64,000 bases of DNA from Olsenella sp. KGMB02461. GTDB lineage: Bacteria; Actinomycetota; Coriobacteriia; Coriobacteriales; Atopobiaceae. A model generated the notes under the pieces. That model was not told the DNA's origin. It worked only from the letters and a program-made list of their open reading frames with translations, and did no database searches. The stretch spans positions 248,001-312,000 of the forward strand of contig NZ_JABAHI010000006.1 of the NCBI RefSeq assembly GCF_012584445.1, given 5' to 3'. Of this stretch, positions 36,401 to 44,446 are shown one piece after another. The translations under genes and the position numbers were made by a program. Numbering within the stretch: the first letter of the stretch is position 1; each line of letters begins with the position of its first letter.

Positions 36401-38095
36401 GCCGGTTGCAGGATCGGCAGTGTCGAAGCCCTGGGTTGCGTCGGGCTGCGTGGGGTCGTCTGGCTTGGAGGCTGGCTGAGTCACATCGATAGGCTTGGGC
36501 TTGATGGTGAAGGTGGCTTCGCCGGGGACGTAGGCCATGAGCGCATTGCCAGCGGCATCCTCGCGATAGTTGGCGGTGGAGGCCACCTTGTAGCTGCCTG
36601 CATGGAAGGGCTCGCCCTTATCGGTCAGCTCGTCCTCATGGAGGTCGCGCCAGCCTTGTGCGTCGGCTTCGGGGGATGTGGGGTCTTTTATCTTGTAGGT
36701 GCGGGTCACTTGAGCGGGCGTGGTGCCGGTCTCGGCGGAGTCCTCCATGATGTGGGTTTTGACTTCTGGGTCGCCGTTGACGTTCTCCTTGATATCCAAC
36801 GGTTGGCCTACCACCGCATCTTCGGCTTCCGTGGTGATGGTTCGACCGGTAGGATCCACTACGATATCTACCTTTACATAGACATCCACCTTGGCCTCGG
36901 CGCCGGCGTCGCCGCCCTCTTCATCGCTGTCGTCTGGCATGCCGCCATATTCGATGACGTAACGGATGCCGCCAAAGACATTGGGAAGGTCGTTCCAAAA
37001 GCCGCCCGTACCGCCGCCTGAGCTTACTGCAAGCTGCATCCACTTCTCCGAGGTGCTCACAGGACCGTCAGGTTGGGCGGACGCCCAGTTCATGTACATG
37101 GTCTCGCCGGTTTCAGGGTTGGTAGCAGGTCTGCGATTTTGATTGTTGTAGCACTGGCCCATCATCAGGCCTGCTTCTGGGCCTGAGACCCAGTAGTAGT
37201 CGCCGTATTGGCCGCTTCTAAAGGTAGTGGTGGTAGACCAGCGCGTGGGCGAATCCACGTTGTTGGTGCGGTAGTTCTTCGCCCACTCGCCCGACTTCAT
37301 GGTGTAAGTGTCATCGCAGGTGCCGCCGATCCAGGTATCGGTGTTCACCAACGAGAACACAAAGTCCTGCTCCGATTGGCTGGTCACCGTCACCAGGTAA
37401 CCTTGCATACCCATGTAACTATGCTTTTCAGCCTCTTCGATCGCTTGGGTCCACGAGGCAATCACGGGACCAGCCTCATAGTAGTGGCCATTCAAAGAAT
37501 TGTAGTCGCGAGTGGTGGACACAGGCGCCAGGCTGGCCACGATCCTGAGGCCCTTGGTGTTGGTGGAATCGGCCAGCCTCACGGTGAGGTAGCGGGAGAG
37601 AAAGTCCTGCCATTGGTCGTCGGTGGCGCCACCCTGCTGGGTGTAGTTGACAGAGTGGTTGCCATGCTTGTTGCCGCTGTAGCGCACAAAGCCAGAAGGC
37701 AGCGCCTCGTTGTTGTTCTGCTGATGGGCAGAGTTGAAATAGATCTCGTCGTTTGCAGAAATGCCGGTGGTGAACTGCACGGTGATGCTCTGGAACCTGG
37801 TGTTGGCGGGCTCGGTGGTGACCTTGAGGTCGGGGAAGCTGTAGGTGTTGGCAAGGCCGTCCACCGGCGTTGCCGCACCCGCCCTGATAAAGAGCTTCAC
37901 CTCTTGCTCATTGGCGCGCGTGGCTGTCACCGGAGCCCGGTCGCTCAAAGGGTTCGCTTCTGCACGCCGTGGCAGCGCCGCCAATGACGAAAGTGCCAAC
38001 GCGGCACTAAGCGCGCCAACCGCCACCCGTTTCGCAAAGCCAGAGAGCCATGAGGTAAAGCCGCAGGTTGCGGATGAGCGTGTTTCTCGGTCCAT
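33401..38095 (-). CDS. Giant LPxTG-like C-type lectin adhesin
   Basis: 1,564-residue intact paralogue of the broken adhesin at 2804-7837. Order: signal peptide (about 1-48); N-terminal adhesin domain; C-type lectin domain with QPD at 341-343 and WND at 367-369; CnaB/immunoglobulin-like linker; YDG/MBG-type domain (SKVYDGTPYA); DUF-type spacer; at least five InlB-B-like repeats (SVEVDGKVLKDAATSWTFED type); and sorting signal MPATGD with a hydrophobic segment and SRRWQS tail. It should be linked to the wall by a sortase and bind glycans. ATG 38095 follows GAAGAGG, giving a clean signal peptide; the longer frame to 38227 does not. Confidence 0.88.
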   Translation of the reverse strand: MDRETRSSATCGFTSWLSGFAKRVAVGALSAALALSSLAALPRRAEANPLSDRAPVTATRANEQEVKLFIRAGAATPVDGLANTYSFPDLKVTTEPANTRFQSITVQFTTGISANDEIYFNSAHQQNNNEALPSGFVRYSGNKHGNHSVNYTQQGGATDDQWQDFLSRYLTVRLADSTNTKGLRIVASLAPVSTTRDYNSLNGHYYEAGPVIASWTQAIEEAEKHSYMGMQGYLVTVTSQSEQDFVFSLVNTDTWIGGTCDDTYTMKSGEWAKNYRTNNVDSPTRWSTTTTFRSGQYGDYYWVSGPEAGLMMGQCYNNQNRRPATNPETGETMYMNWASAQPDGPVSTSEKWMQLAVSSGGGTGGFWNDLPNVFGGIRYVIEYGGMPDDSDEEGGDAGAEAKVDVYVKVDIVVDPTGRTITTEAEDAVVGQPLDIKENVNGDPEVKTHIMEDSAETGTTPAQVTRTYKIKDPTSPEADAQGWRDLHEDELTDKGEPFHAGSYKVASTANYREDAAGNALMAYVPGEATFTIKPKPIDVTQPASKPDDPTQPDATQGFDTADPATGDPLAVAGRCWSKVYDGTPYAAKDQVSLADQLIEGASAWLAFDRAEYASKDAGACDLVLYSPQIQGPHAADYRLTGLASDGTLTVKGEIVSRPLVVTARWFEDAEANPSTWVRDVAFKDPAHPDAPVAANNDATEFDASAATQTKADNANHTWPVAWPASMLAPGDRLDQVLGDASYEAQTAGGLCLNVARPQRGTYALSLSYSGVASVVEGGPLLSQDGNYQVTLVPDTLTVTDRITVDLTEKDPIAILEPVKPSKPAPKPVGPQDFAKIVEDTFGPGGPAPTGGKLPEMPDGVEPQVIIKKGNQPVDEIDPSKPGDYTVTVTYPSPDGTDYIAHIDYEVKADPTPDEQRQFYQVATRLEGAIEGASITPTKTLAAGSSHKVSWQPGPDSYVVSVEVDGKVLKDAATSWTFEDLAAHHQVTVTLAQNPVLPGGFTYGHYTVTVNSYGQGAQVSPSQTYVPGSDGQASWAAKEGYQISAVWVDGVQLTADQCAAGAASFPSIGANHVVDVYTCKADGTSAQSPDDLKVTTQIKGGPGTITGGATVTQGGSYHVAWEPVIQTTPVVTDPAYAVYEVKSVEVNGAEAAGTADREMQLDNIKENKNVVVTVRPVVYHVSVQSCGPGTASASRTVYKGQGYLDIAGTPQDGARITYIEIDGEVVLDEKAGITPSALKAAGFSAGAFSQVRAIAPQFPAPVRHQRQANGAKLDLGFEGIDQDHVVKVLFAKEGEDPLDDEDVHDSGLIGITTGVEGGPGSIDVDQPADPGTPPHPGYVDPTKEAPVAWELPDGYKPLELVVGDQRIPLDPDATSTTIPAGLLKEGDHISLVVEKRAVDDDKTQSRQQTPPAPEKLRIDTSLAGGLGSISAGAQVDRHGSYTVTWSAEPGYRVAKVLVDGIERPDLLEAFSYTFEDVGEHHSVAVELEAVPADPPAEKDPAPSGDDAAPGSSAAKPTDDRLVARQEAGSRIMPATGDEALGLPGIMIAGALLLTVGWLALSRRWQS

Positions 38096-38366
38096 AGTTG
38101 CCTCTTCCCGCAGTTGATGCATGCTGGCCCACTGACATCGGAAAATAGGCCAGTGGTTGCCTATTTCTGAAATTCTTCTGAAAGTATAGACCATCAACTT
38201 CACAGCAAGGGGGCGCTGTCCCCTCATATTTGCAAATTTCTAATTAATGGACATCGATGGATATGCTGTCGAGATGGGGCTTGGCGCGGGTGAGCGTCGA
38301 TCCCCAGGGAAACAAGCCCTTTAACACCACATCATGGCGGCTCTTGGCCGCCGGAGAGGGGCACCT

Positions 38367-39830
38367 ATGGAAGAGACCAACGCAGCCCAAACCCCAGAGA
38401 AACCTGAGGAAAAGATTCCCGAGGCCGCGTCCAAGCACTATACCTGGACCGGCAAGGACGGCAAGGCCATCGATTATACGGGCACCGCAGAGATGCTCAC
38501 CATCTACAGCGACAAAGGCGAGGCCATGTGCCATCAGTTCTGCCTCTCCTATGTCTCTGACGAGCAGGACAAGTCCGACCGCCCCGTCACGTTCCTTTGG
38601 AACGGCGGCCCTGGCGGATCTTCTTCTATGGTGTGCATCGGCGGCCAAGGCCCTGTGCGCGTGCCCACCGACGGCACCAGGCACCTGCCCAACACCTGCC
38701 CGGTCGAGGACAACCCCTATACCCTGCTGCAGGTCTCTGACTTGGTGTTCATCGATGCCCCTGGCACCGGCTACTCCCATGTGGCGGCCGGCTACGACCC
38801 CAAGAAGGTCTGGGGCGTCGACGGTGACGGCGACGCCATGGCGCGCACCATCATCGCCTGGCTCAACGAGCACAATGCCTGGGACCGCCCTCACTACCTC
38901 TACGGCGAGTCCTACGGCACCACCCGCGCAGCTGTGGTCTATCGCCTGCTGGGCGAGCGCGGCGTAGGCGTGGACGGCGTGGTGGAGCAGTCCTCCATCT
39001 TGGACTACGCCGTGATGCTGCCGGGCAACGACGACTACTACGCCGGCATGTTCCCGGTCATGGCCGCCACTGCCCAGTCCGCCGGCGTCGTTGGCCAGGG
39101 CGTCGACCCTGAGGCCTGGTTTGGCCAGGCCATGGACTTTGTCAACAACACCTATATCAACGCCCTCACCATCGCCGGCAACCTGCCTCAAGACAAGATG
39201 CAGGAGATCGCCGAGCAGATGCATGAGTTCTGCGGCCTGCCTGTGGACTTCATCATGGCCCGCAAGCTGCGCATCGACCTCTTCGAGTTCCGTGCCCACT
39301 TCTCTCAGGACAAGGGCCTCTCCCACGGTCGCTACGACACCCGCTTCACCGAGCAGGTCTACCAGCCCATCCAGGGCGACCTGGGCTTCTTCCAGATGGA
39401 AGACCCCTCTTACGACGCAATCCAGGTGGTCTACAACGAGGTCTACCAAAAGCTCCTGCGCGACATGGGCTTTAAGGGCTATCCCAACTACTGCGGCCTG
39501 AACATCGAGGTCAACGAGTCTTGGAATTGGAATCACAACATGCCCGGCGTCGGCAGCGCCCCCATGCCCAACGTGGCCTTCGACATTGCCACGGCCCTTC
39601 GCCGCAATCCCACCAGCCACGTCATCTTCTTGGGCGGCCGCCACGACGGCGCCACCCCCTATTGGAACGTCATCCACGACATGGCCAAGATGTACCTGCC
39701 CGAGGACCTCTCCCGCCAGATCCTCTGGCATGAGTCTTCCAACGGCCACATGCTCTATGCCGACACCCCTGCCCTCGAAGACACCACGCCCGTGCTCCAA
39801 AAGTTCTACGAGCTTCGCCACCAAAACTAA
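38367..39830 (+). CDS. Serine carboxypeptidase, family S10, without signal peptide
   Basis: 487 residues. The triad is visible: Ser182 in GESYG, Asp427 in GGRHDGATP, His461 in NGHM. The oxyanion motif WNGGPGGSS is intact. The N-terminus (MEETNAAQTPEKPEEK) is hydrophilic with no signal peptide, so the enzyme appears cytoplasmic, unlike eukaryotic S10 enzymes. It would trim C-terminal residues of peptides. ATG 38367 follows GGAGAGGGG. A terminator separates it from oleate hydratase. Confidence 0.92.
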   Translation: MEETNAAQTPEKPEEKIPEAASKHYTWTGKDGKAIDYTGTAEMLTIYSDKGEAMCHQFCLSYVSDEQDKSDRPVTFLWNGGPGGSSSMVCIGGQGPVRVPTDGTRHLPNTCPVEDNPYTLLQVSDLVFIDAPGTGYSHVAAGYDPKKVWGVDGDGDAMARTIIAWLNEHNAWDRPHYLYGESYGTTRAAVVYRLLGERGVGVDGVVEQSSILDYAVMLPGNDDYYAGMFPVMAATAQSAGVVGQGVDPEAWFGQAMDFVNNTYINALTIAGNLPQDKMQEIAEQMHEFCGLPVDFIMARKLRIDLFEFRAHFSQDKGLSHGRYDTRFTEQVYQPIQGDLGFFQMEDPSYDAIQVVYNEVYQKLLRDMGFKGYPNYCGLNIEVNESWNWNHNMPGVGSAPMPNVAFDIATALRRNPTSHVIFLGGRHDGATPYWNVIHDMAKMYLPEDLSRQILWHESSNGHMLYADTPALEDTTPVLQKFYELRHQN

Positions 39831-39848
39831 TCGTTCTCGCTTATAACC

Positions 39849-39895
39849 AGGTGCCCTAGCCCCTCTATCCAAGAGAGGGCCGGGGCACCTTTCTT
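39849..39895 (+). terminator. Terminator after the S10 peptidase gene
   Basis: Outer stem AGGTGCCC/GGGCACCT plus inner CCCTCT/AGAGGG, followed by TTCTT. It lies just before the ribosome binding site of ohyA, so ohyA may begin from a promoter inside or after this hairpin, or receive partial readthrough. Confidence 0.75.
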
Positions 39896-39912
39896 ACCTC
39901 AGAGGAGGATGC

Positions 39913-41826
39913 ATGTACTATTCCAGCGGCAACTACGAAGCCTTCGCCCATCCATTGAAGCCGGAAGGAGTGGAATCCAAGCACGCCTATATCATAGGCA
40001 GCGGCTTGGCGGGTTTATCGGCAGCCTGCTTCTTGGTGCGCGACGGCCAGATGCCTGGCAGGAACATCCATGTTCTGGAGCGCGACCCTAGGGCCGGCGG
40101 CGCCTGCGACGGCTGGGACTATGCGCAGCTGGGCTATACCATGCGCGGCGGCCGCGAGATGGACAACCACTTCGAGGTCATGTGGGATCTCTTCCGCGAC
40201 ATCCCCTCGTTTGAAGACGAGAATGTGAGCGTGCTCGATTACTACTACTGGCTCAACAAGCGAGACCCCAACTACTCGCTCTGCCGCGCCACCAAGGATC
40301 GCGGCCAGGACGCTCACACCAACAACAAGTTCAACCTGTCCGACAAGGGCTGCATGGAGATCATGAAGCTCTTCTTCACCCCCGAGGAAGAGCTTCAGGA
40401 CAAAAAGATCACCGAGTATTTCTCTGGCGAGGTTCTGAACAGCAACTTCTGGCTCTATTGGCGCACCATGTTCGCCTTCGAGAACTGGCACAGCGCTCTG
40501 GAGATGAAGCGCTACATCACCCGCTTCATCCACCATGTGGGTGGGCTGCCCGACTTCAGCGCCCTGCGTTTCACCCGCTACAACCAGTATGAGTCCATGA
40601 TCCTTCCCATGGTGCGCTACCTGGAGAAAGCCGGCGTGGACTTCCAGTACAACACCCATGTGACCGACGTGCGCTTCTCGGTAGACGAGGCCAAGAGCGA
40701 CGACCGCAAGGTGGCCACCCAAATCAAGCTGCGCCGCAACGAGAGCCAGGCAGCCCAAGACGCCGCCACCGGCGTGCCAGGCGGCGGCCAGGTAGAGCCC
40801 GGCGCCGAGAAGACCATCGAGCTTTCCGAGAACGACCTGGTCTTCATCACCCCTGGCAGCTGTGTGGCCCACTCCACCTTTGGCGACCAGGACACCCCCG
40901 CTGCCTTCGCCCCCGAGCTCTGCGACGGCGACGGCTGGGACCTTTGGAAGCGCATCGCCGCCCAAAGCCCCGACTTTGGCCATCCCGAGAAGTTCTGCTC
41001 AACCCCCGAGCTCTCCAACTGGGAGAGCGCTACCATCACCACCTTGGACGAGCGCATCCTGCCCTATATCGAGAAGATCTGCAAGCGCGACCCGCTCTCC
41101 GGCGGCGTGGTCACCGGCGGCATCGTGAGCGTGGAGGACTCCAACTGGCTGCTCTCCTGGACCATCAACCGCCAGCCCCAGTTCAAGGAGCAAAAGCCCG
41201 GCACTGTGTGCGTGTGGGTCTATTCCCTCTTTACCGATAAGCCCGGCAACTACATCCAGAAGCCCATGCGCCAGTGCACCGGCAAGGAGATCTGCGAGGA
41301 GTGGCTCTATCACCTGGGCGTTCCTGAGGAGCAGATCGAGGACCTTGCCGAGAAGAGCGCCAACACCGTGCCCTGCATGATGCCCTATATCACGGCATTC
41401 TTCATGCCTCGCGCCGCCGGCGACCGCCCGCTGGTGGTGCCTGAAGGCGCCAAGAACTTCGCCTTCATAGGCCAGTTCGCAGAGACCCCGCGAGACACCA
41501 TCTTCACCACCGAATACTCCATGCGCACCGGCATGGAGGCCGTCTACACCCTGCTGGACATCGACCGCGGCGTTCCTGAGGTCTGGGGCAGCGCCTTTGA
41601 CCTGCGCTGCCTGCTCAACGCCACCGTGATGCTGCGCGACGGCAAGCCCGCCACCAACATGAACATGAGCCTGCTGGAGAAACTCATGCTCTCCCGCGGC
41701 CTCAAGGCTATCGAAGGCACCGACATCTACGATTTGCTGCTGGAATACGGCGTCATTCCCACTACCGAGAAGAACGCCGACGATCCCAAGCCAGCCACCG
41801 GCGCTGTATGGCCCGGCATTCACTGA
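39913..41826 (+). CDS. ohyA: Oleate hydratase
   Basis: FAD-dependent enzyme adding water to cis-9 double bonds of oleic and linoleic acid, giving 10-hydroxy acids; in host-associated bacteria this detoxifies host fatty acids. 637 residues, normal length. FAD motif GSGLAGLSAACFL (residues 29-41), ERDPRAGGACDGWDY, the catalytic-Glu loop MRGGREMDNHFE, RFIHHVGGLPDFSALRFTRYNQYES and TEYSMRTGMEAVY near the C-terminus. GAGGAGG precedes the ATG. The AGLSA of the FAD motif is encoded with TTA-TCG-GCA, creating a TGCCGATAA word. Confidence 0.96.
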   Translation: MYYSSGNYEAFAHPLKPEGVESKHAYIIGSGLAGLSAACFLVRDGQMPGRNIHVLERDPRAGGACDGWDYAQLGYTMRGGREMDNHFEVMWDLFRDIPSFEDENVSVLDYYYWLNKRDPNYSLCRATKDRGQDAHTNNKFNLSDKGCMEIMKLFFTPEEELQDKKITEYFSGEVLNSNFWLYWRTMFAFENWHSALEMKRYITRFIHHVGGLPDFSALRFTRYNQYESMILPMVRYLEKAGVDFQYNTHVTDVRFSVDEAKSDDRKVATQIKLRRNESQAAQDAATGVPGGGQVEPGAEKTIELSENDLVFITPGSCVAHSTFGDQDTPAAFAPELCDGDGWDLWKRIAAQSPDFGHPEKFCSTPELSNWESATITTLDERILPYIEKICKRDPLSGGVVTGGIVSVEDSNWLLSWTINRQPQFKEQKPGTVCVWVYSLFTDKPGNYIQKPMRQCTGKEICEEWLYHLGVPEEQIEDLAEKSANTVPCMMPYITAFFMPRAAGDRPLVVPEGAKNFAFIGQFAETPRDTIFTTEYSMRTGMEAVYTLLDIDRGVPEVWGSAFDLRCLLNATVMLRDGKPATNMNMSLLEKLMLSRGLKAIEGTDIYDLLLEYGVIPTTEKNADDPKPATGAVWPGIH

Positions 41827-41851
41827 TCCTCTTTGTTGATCTGAGTCGCCT

Positions 41852-41899
41852 CTCCTACCCGGCATTCCATGCATGCAGCTTTGGAATGCCGGGCAGGAG
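41852..41899 (+). terminator. Long hairpin after ohyA
   Basis: 12-bp stem CCCGGCATTCCA/TGGAATGCCGGG extended by CTCCT/AGGAG across one mismatch, 12-base loop. The tail is weak in T, so it may terminate or protect the ohyA transcript. Confidence 0.6.
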
Positions 41900-42044
41900 G
41901 TTACCGTCTTTAAGGATCGTCGTTGGCGGGACGCCCATGATATCTCAGGGGTCACCGTCCCATCAAATAATAAAAGAAAACGAATGCCTGGGAGAACTGC
42001 GGGCTTCTATAGTGCACCCATCGATGGTCCTAGCACTTCCTTAA

Positions 42045-42076
42045 AAGTTCCTGTGATACCTTCTTATCAGGAACTT
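42045..42076 (+). promoter_or_regulatory. Inverted repeat next to the ribosome binding site of the lipoprotein gene
   Basis: 9-base arms AAGTTCCTG/CAGGAACTT with a 14-base loop, ending about 18 bases before the start codon. Could be an operator or an RNA hairpin affecting translation. Confidence 0.45.
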
Positions 42077-42093
42077 ATAAGGAATGGAGTGAT

Positions 42094-43515
42094 ATGACTG
42101 CTTCGCATCAGGGCATCGCCCTTAATCCCAAGATCATTGGCACTACCCTTGCCTGCGGCGCCCTGGCGCTCACGCTCGCAGGTTGCGGCCAGCCCAAACA
42201 ACCAGAGCCAGCGCCTGAAGCTTCAGCTGCCACCCAAGAGGCGCCGGCAGAGAAGGCTCCAGAACCTCAAGAGGCCAAGCTCGCTATTCCCAACTGCGCC
42301 TTTACGGACTCTGGCCACGATCTGGTGGACGTCACCGGCAAGCCTATGGAAAACCCTGTCACCAACATGTCTGATCCCGGCCAGAGCGAAAGCGAGACGA
42401 AACTCATCGGCCTCGCCGCTCAAGATCGCTATGTGGTGCTTGCCACCAGCTCTGAGTACGACAAGGAGTGGGATACCGCCTACGACAAGAAGTCCAGTTT
42501 CTCGTTGATCGACGGCGAAGGCAAGACCGTTGCCAGCTTAGATGACGTGCTTTCCAAGTACGGCACAGCCTACGAGCTCAATACCCGCGGCGGCTCCAGC
42601 ACCCTGGCCTTCACCAATGACTGCTTCATCCTGCCCCTCACCGTGGTCGACGAGCAAGGGCAGCGGCACTCCGTCAATGTGGCTGTCGACCGCGACGGCA
42701 AGGAACTGTTCTCTGTGGGCGACCTGCCCGCATGCACCATCCAATCCACTGACAGCGACACAGACCTGCGCTTTTACAACGGCGCCCACTTCATCTACGG
42801 CAACAAGACCATAGTGGACACCTCAGGCAAGACCCTGGCGACCGTGGATACCGACGGCGACATACGCCTTTGCGGCGAGGGACACTACGCCGGCCTGGGC
42901 CACAAGGTGGGGCAGATCTTTAACTACGACGGCTCGCTGGCGCTCGATGTCACTACCCTCTCTGACGATAAGATCGCCTACGGCTTTCGCGCCATCGATG
43001 CAGTGCTTGGAGACAACCTGCTCTTGCTTGAGGGCCAAGAACAAAACCCCCATGGAGGCAGCTCCCGCACGGTCAAAGGCATCTACAACCTGGCGACCGG
43101 CAGCTGGGCAGTGGAGCCTAGCTGCGGTTTAATGAATGCCAGGCCTTCCTACAACGGCCTCGTCTACGTGAGCGCCAAGTCCAAGGATGTCCTTGAAGGC
43201 ACCTATAGCAATGCCGACTCTGACGACGACGGCTATGCCTGCCTCATCAACGCCTCCGGTGACGTGGTCTTTGACCTGTCCATGAGCGGCATTGACAAGC
43301 TGGCCGATCTCACAGAGTTTGACGCCATGTACCTAAGTGATGGCTACTGGTACCTCCAGGGATTCAAGGGAAATCCCGCTCTTAATGAAGACGGAGCCTC
43401 TGGCCTCATCGTCTACTTTGACGAGAGCGGCAAATTCCTAGGCTGCACCCCCACTACCATGCATCCCGATCCTTCCTACGACAGCCTTAACGCCGCTATG
43501 TCGGTAGATCACTAG
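42094..43515 (+). CDS. Lipoprotein of unknown function
   Basis: 473 residues. Signal peptide with lipobox LTLAGC, then an Ala/Pro/Glu-rich linker (about 35-62) and a large extracellular domain. That domain contains repeated GK-type turns (VDVTGKPM, LIDGEGKTVASL, VDTSGKTLATVD, YFDESGKFLG), which suggest a beta-propeller of WG/KWG-like blades. No enzyme motif recognised. A GGAGTGAT site precedes the ATG, with an inverted repeat just upstream. Confidence 0.7.
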   Translation: MTASHQGIALNPKIIGTTLACGALALTLAGCGQPKQPEPAPEASAATQEAPAEKAPEPQEAKLAIPNCAFTDSGHDLVDVTGKPMENPVTNMSDPGQSESETKLIGLAAQDRYVVLATSSEYDKEWDTAYDKKSSFSLIDGEGKTVASLDDVLSKYGTAYELNTRGGSSTLAFTNDCFILPLTVVDEQGQRHSVNVAVDRDGKELFSVGDLPACTIQSTDSDTDLRFYNGAHFIYGNKTIVDTSGKTLATVDTDGDIRLCGEGHYAGLGHKVGQIFNYDGSLALDVTTLSDDKIAYGFRAIDAVLGDNLLLLEGQEQNPHGGSSRTVKGIYNLATGSWAVEPSCGLMNARPSYNGLVYVSAKSKDVLEGTYSNADSDDDGYACLINASGDVVFDLSMSGIDKLADLTEFDAMYLSDGYWYLQGFKGNPALNEDGASGLIVYFDESGKFLGCTPTTMHPDPSYDSLNAAMSVDH

Positions 43516-43972
43516 GAAAGACAATAGGGTGCACTACGAAGTTGCTGCACGAGCTTATCGTTGCGGGCTGCCGTACGAGGTGAGCTGCGGTATGAAATGA
43601 TCCACTGTACGAAACTACGAAACGCATGAGGTTATAAAGCACATGACGAAGCTACGAAGCTCATGAGGTCATGTATCCCTCGGAAATGATGCTGCTATCG
43701 CTACATTCTAATGAAGCGATAGCAGCAATTTATTTTAGTAAAAATACCTATTTACTATATATGCTGCATATCAATGTAGCTTAAGTAGTACTTTTTCAGA
43801 GTGCGCGATTAATAAACTTGCAGCGTACGTCTTCGACGCAGTGGAAGTTCTTGCTGCAGTGCACGTCTTCGATGCAGTGTGAGCTCTTGACGCATTGCAT
43901 ACTCTTGGCAAAGACGTGTCAGTGGGATCCCTCGCATTCCCCCATTAATGCATTTATTAACTAGCTCAAGCA
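43516..43972. repeat. Repeat-rich convergent gap
   Basis: 457 AT-rich bases without a gene, between converging 3' ends. It holds two copies of a unit like ACGAARCTACGAARCKCATGAGG (about 43612-43670), a strong hairpin (43690-43727), and degenerate tandem units of about 35 bases starting CTTGC and containing ACGTCTTCGAYGCAGTG (43817-43925). No known element recognised. Confidence 0.6.
43690..43740 (+). terminator. Terminator downstream of the lipoprotein gene
   Basis: Perfect 13-bp stem TGCTGCTATCGCT/AGCGATAGCAGCA, 12-base loop, then ATTTATTTTAG. It is 175 bases past the stop. Confidence 0.8.
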
Positions 43973-44410
43973 CTATTGAGTCCTTGAGTCCCGCCGCAAG
44001 TCTGCCAACTTTTGACGAACAGCCGCCAGGGCTTCTTGAGGATCATCGATGTCTGTCACAGCCGATTCTATAGGGCATGGCCCATCGCCTGCGCGATTCA
44101 CGATGGCGTCGACCTCCTGCTCGGCAATGGGATTGATGGAGCCCCGCCTCAGCACTTCGACGGCGCGGCGGCTCATGACAGGGGCCCACACCTCGCGCAC
44201 GCCAAGGAGCCTATAGAGAAAGGCTGCTCCGGCGCCTACGACTTTATCGGCAGCGCATGCCCCCGCCCAGGACGCGTCGCCCTCAAGCAGCGCAAGCAAC
44301 GGCGCCACTCCCCGCTGATGGCTCACTGTGCAGGAGTCGCCGCGGCAAAGAGCCAAAGTAAGATCTTGGGTCTCCAAAAGCTCCCTGGCACGGGCAGTGT
44401 CGCTAGTCAT
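43973..44410 (-). CDS. DUF1893 family protein
   Basis: 145 residues. ARELLETQDLTLALCRGD, RGVAPLLALLEG, ADKVVGAGAAFLYRLLGV, VMSRRAVEVLRR and NRAGDGPCPIESAV match the DUF1893 pattern, a family related to the cytidine-deaminase fold whose role is unknown. It follows the surface-protein gene by 36 bases on the same strand and may be cotranscribed. Confidence 0.85.
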   Translation of the reverse strand: MTSDTARARELLETQDLTLALCRGDSCTVSHQRGVAPLLALLEGDASWAGACAADKVVGAGAAFLYRLLGVREVWAPVMSRRAVEVLRRGSINPIAEQEVDAIVNRAGDGPCPIESAVTDIDDPQEALAAVRQKLADLRRDSRTQ

Positions 44411-44446
44411 AGCAGCCTCGCAAACACTGTGAAAAGAATGTCGGAA

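Noticed and set aside
41873-42097. 74-codon plus-strand frame between ohyA and the lipoprotein gene
   Set aside because: Covers the post-ohyA hairpin and the lipoprotein leader; no start signal or family features.
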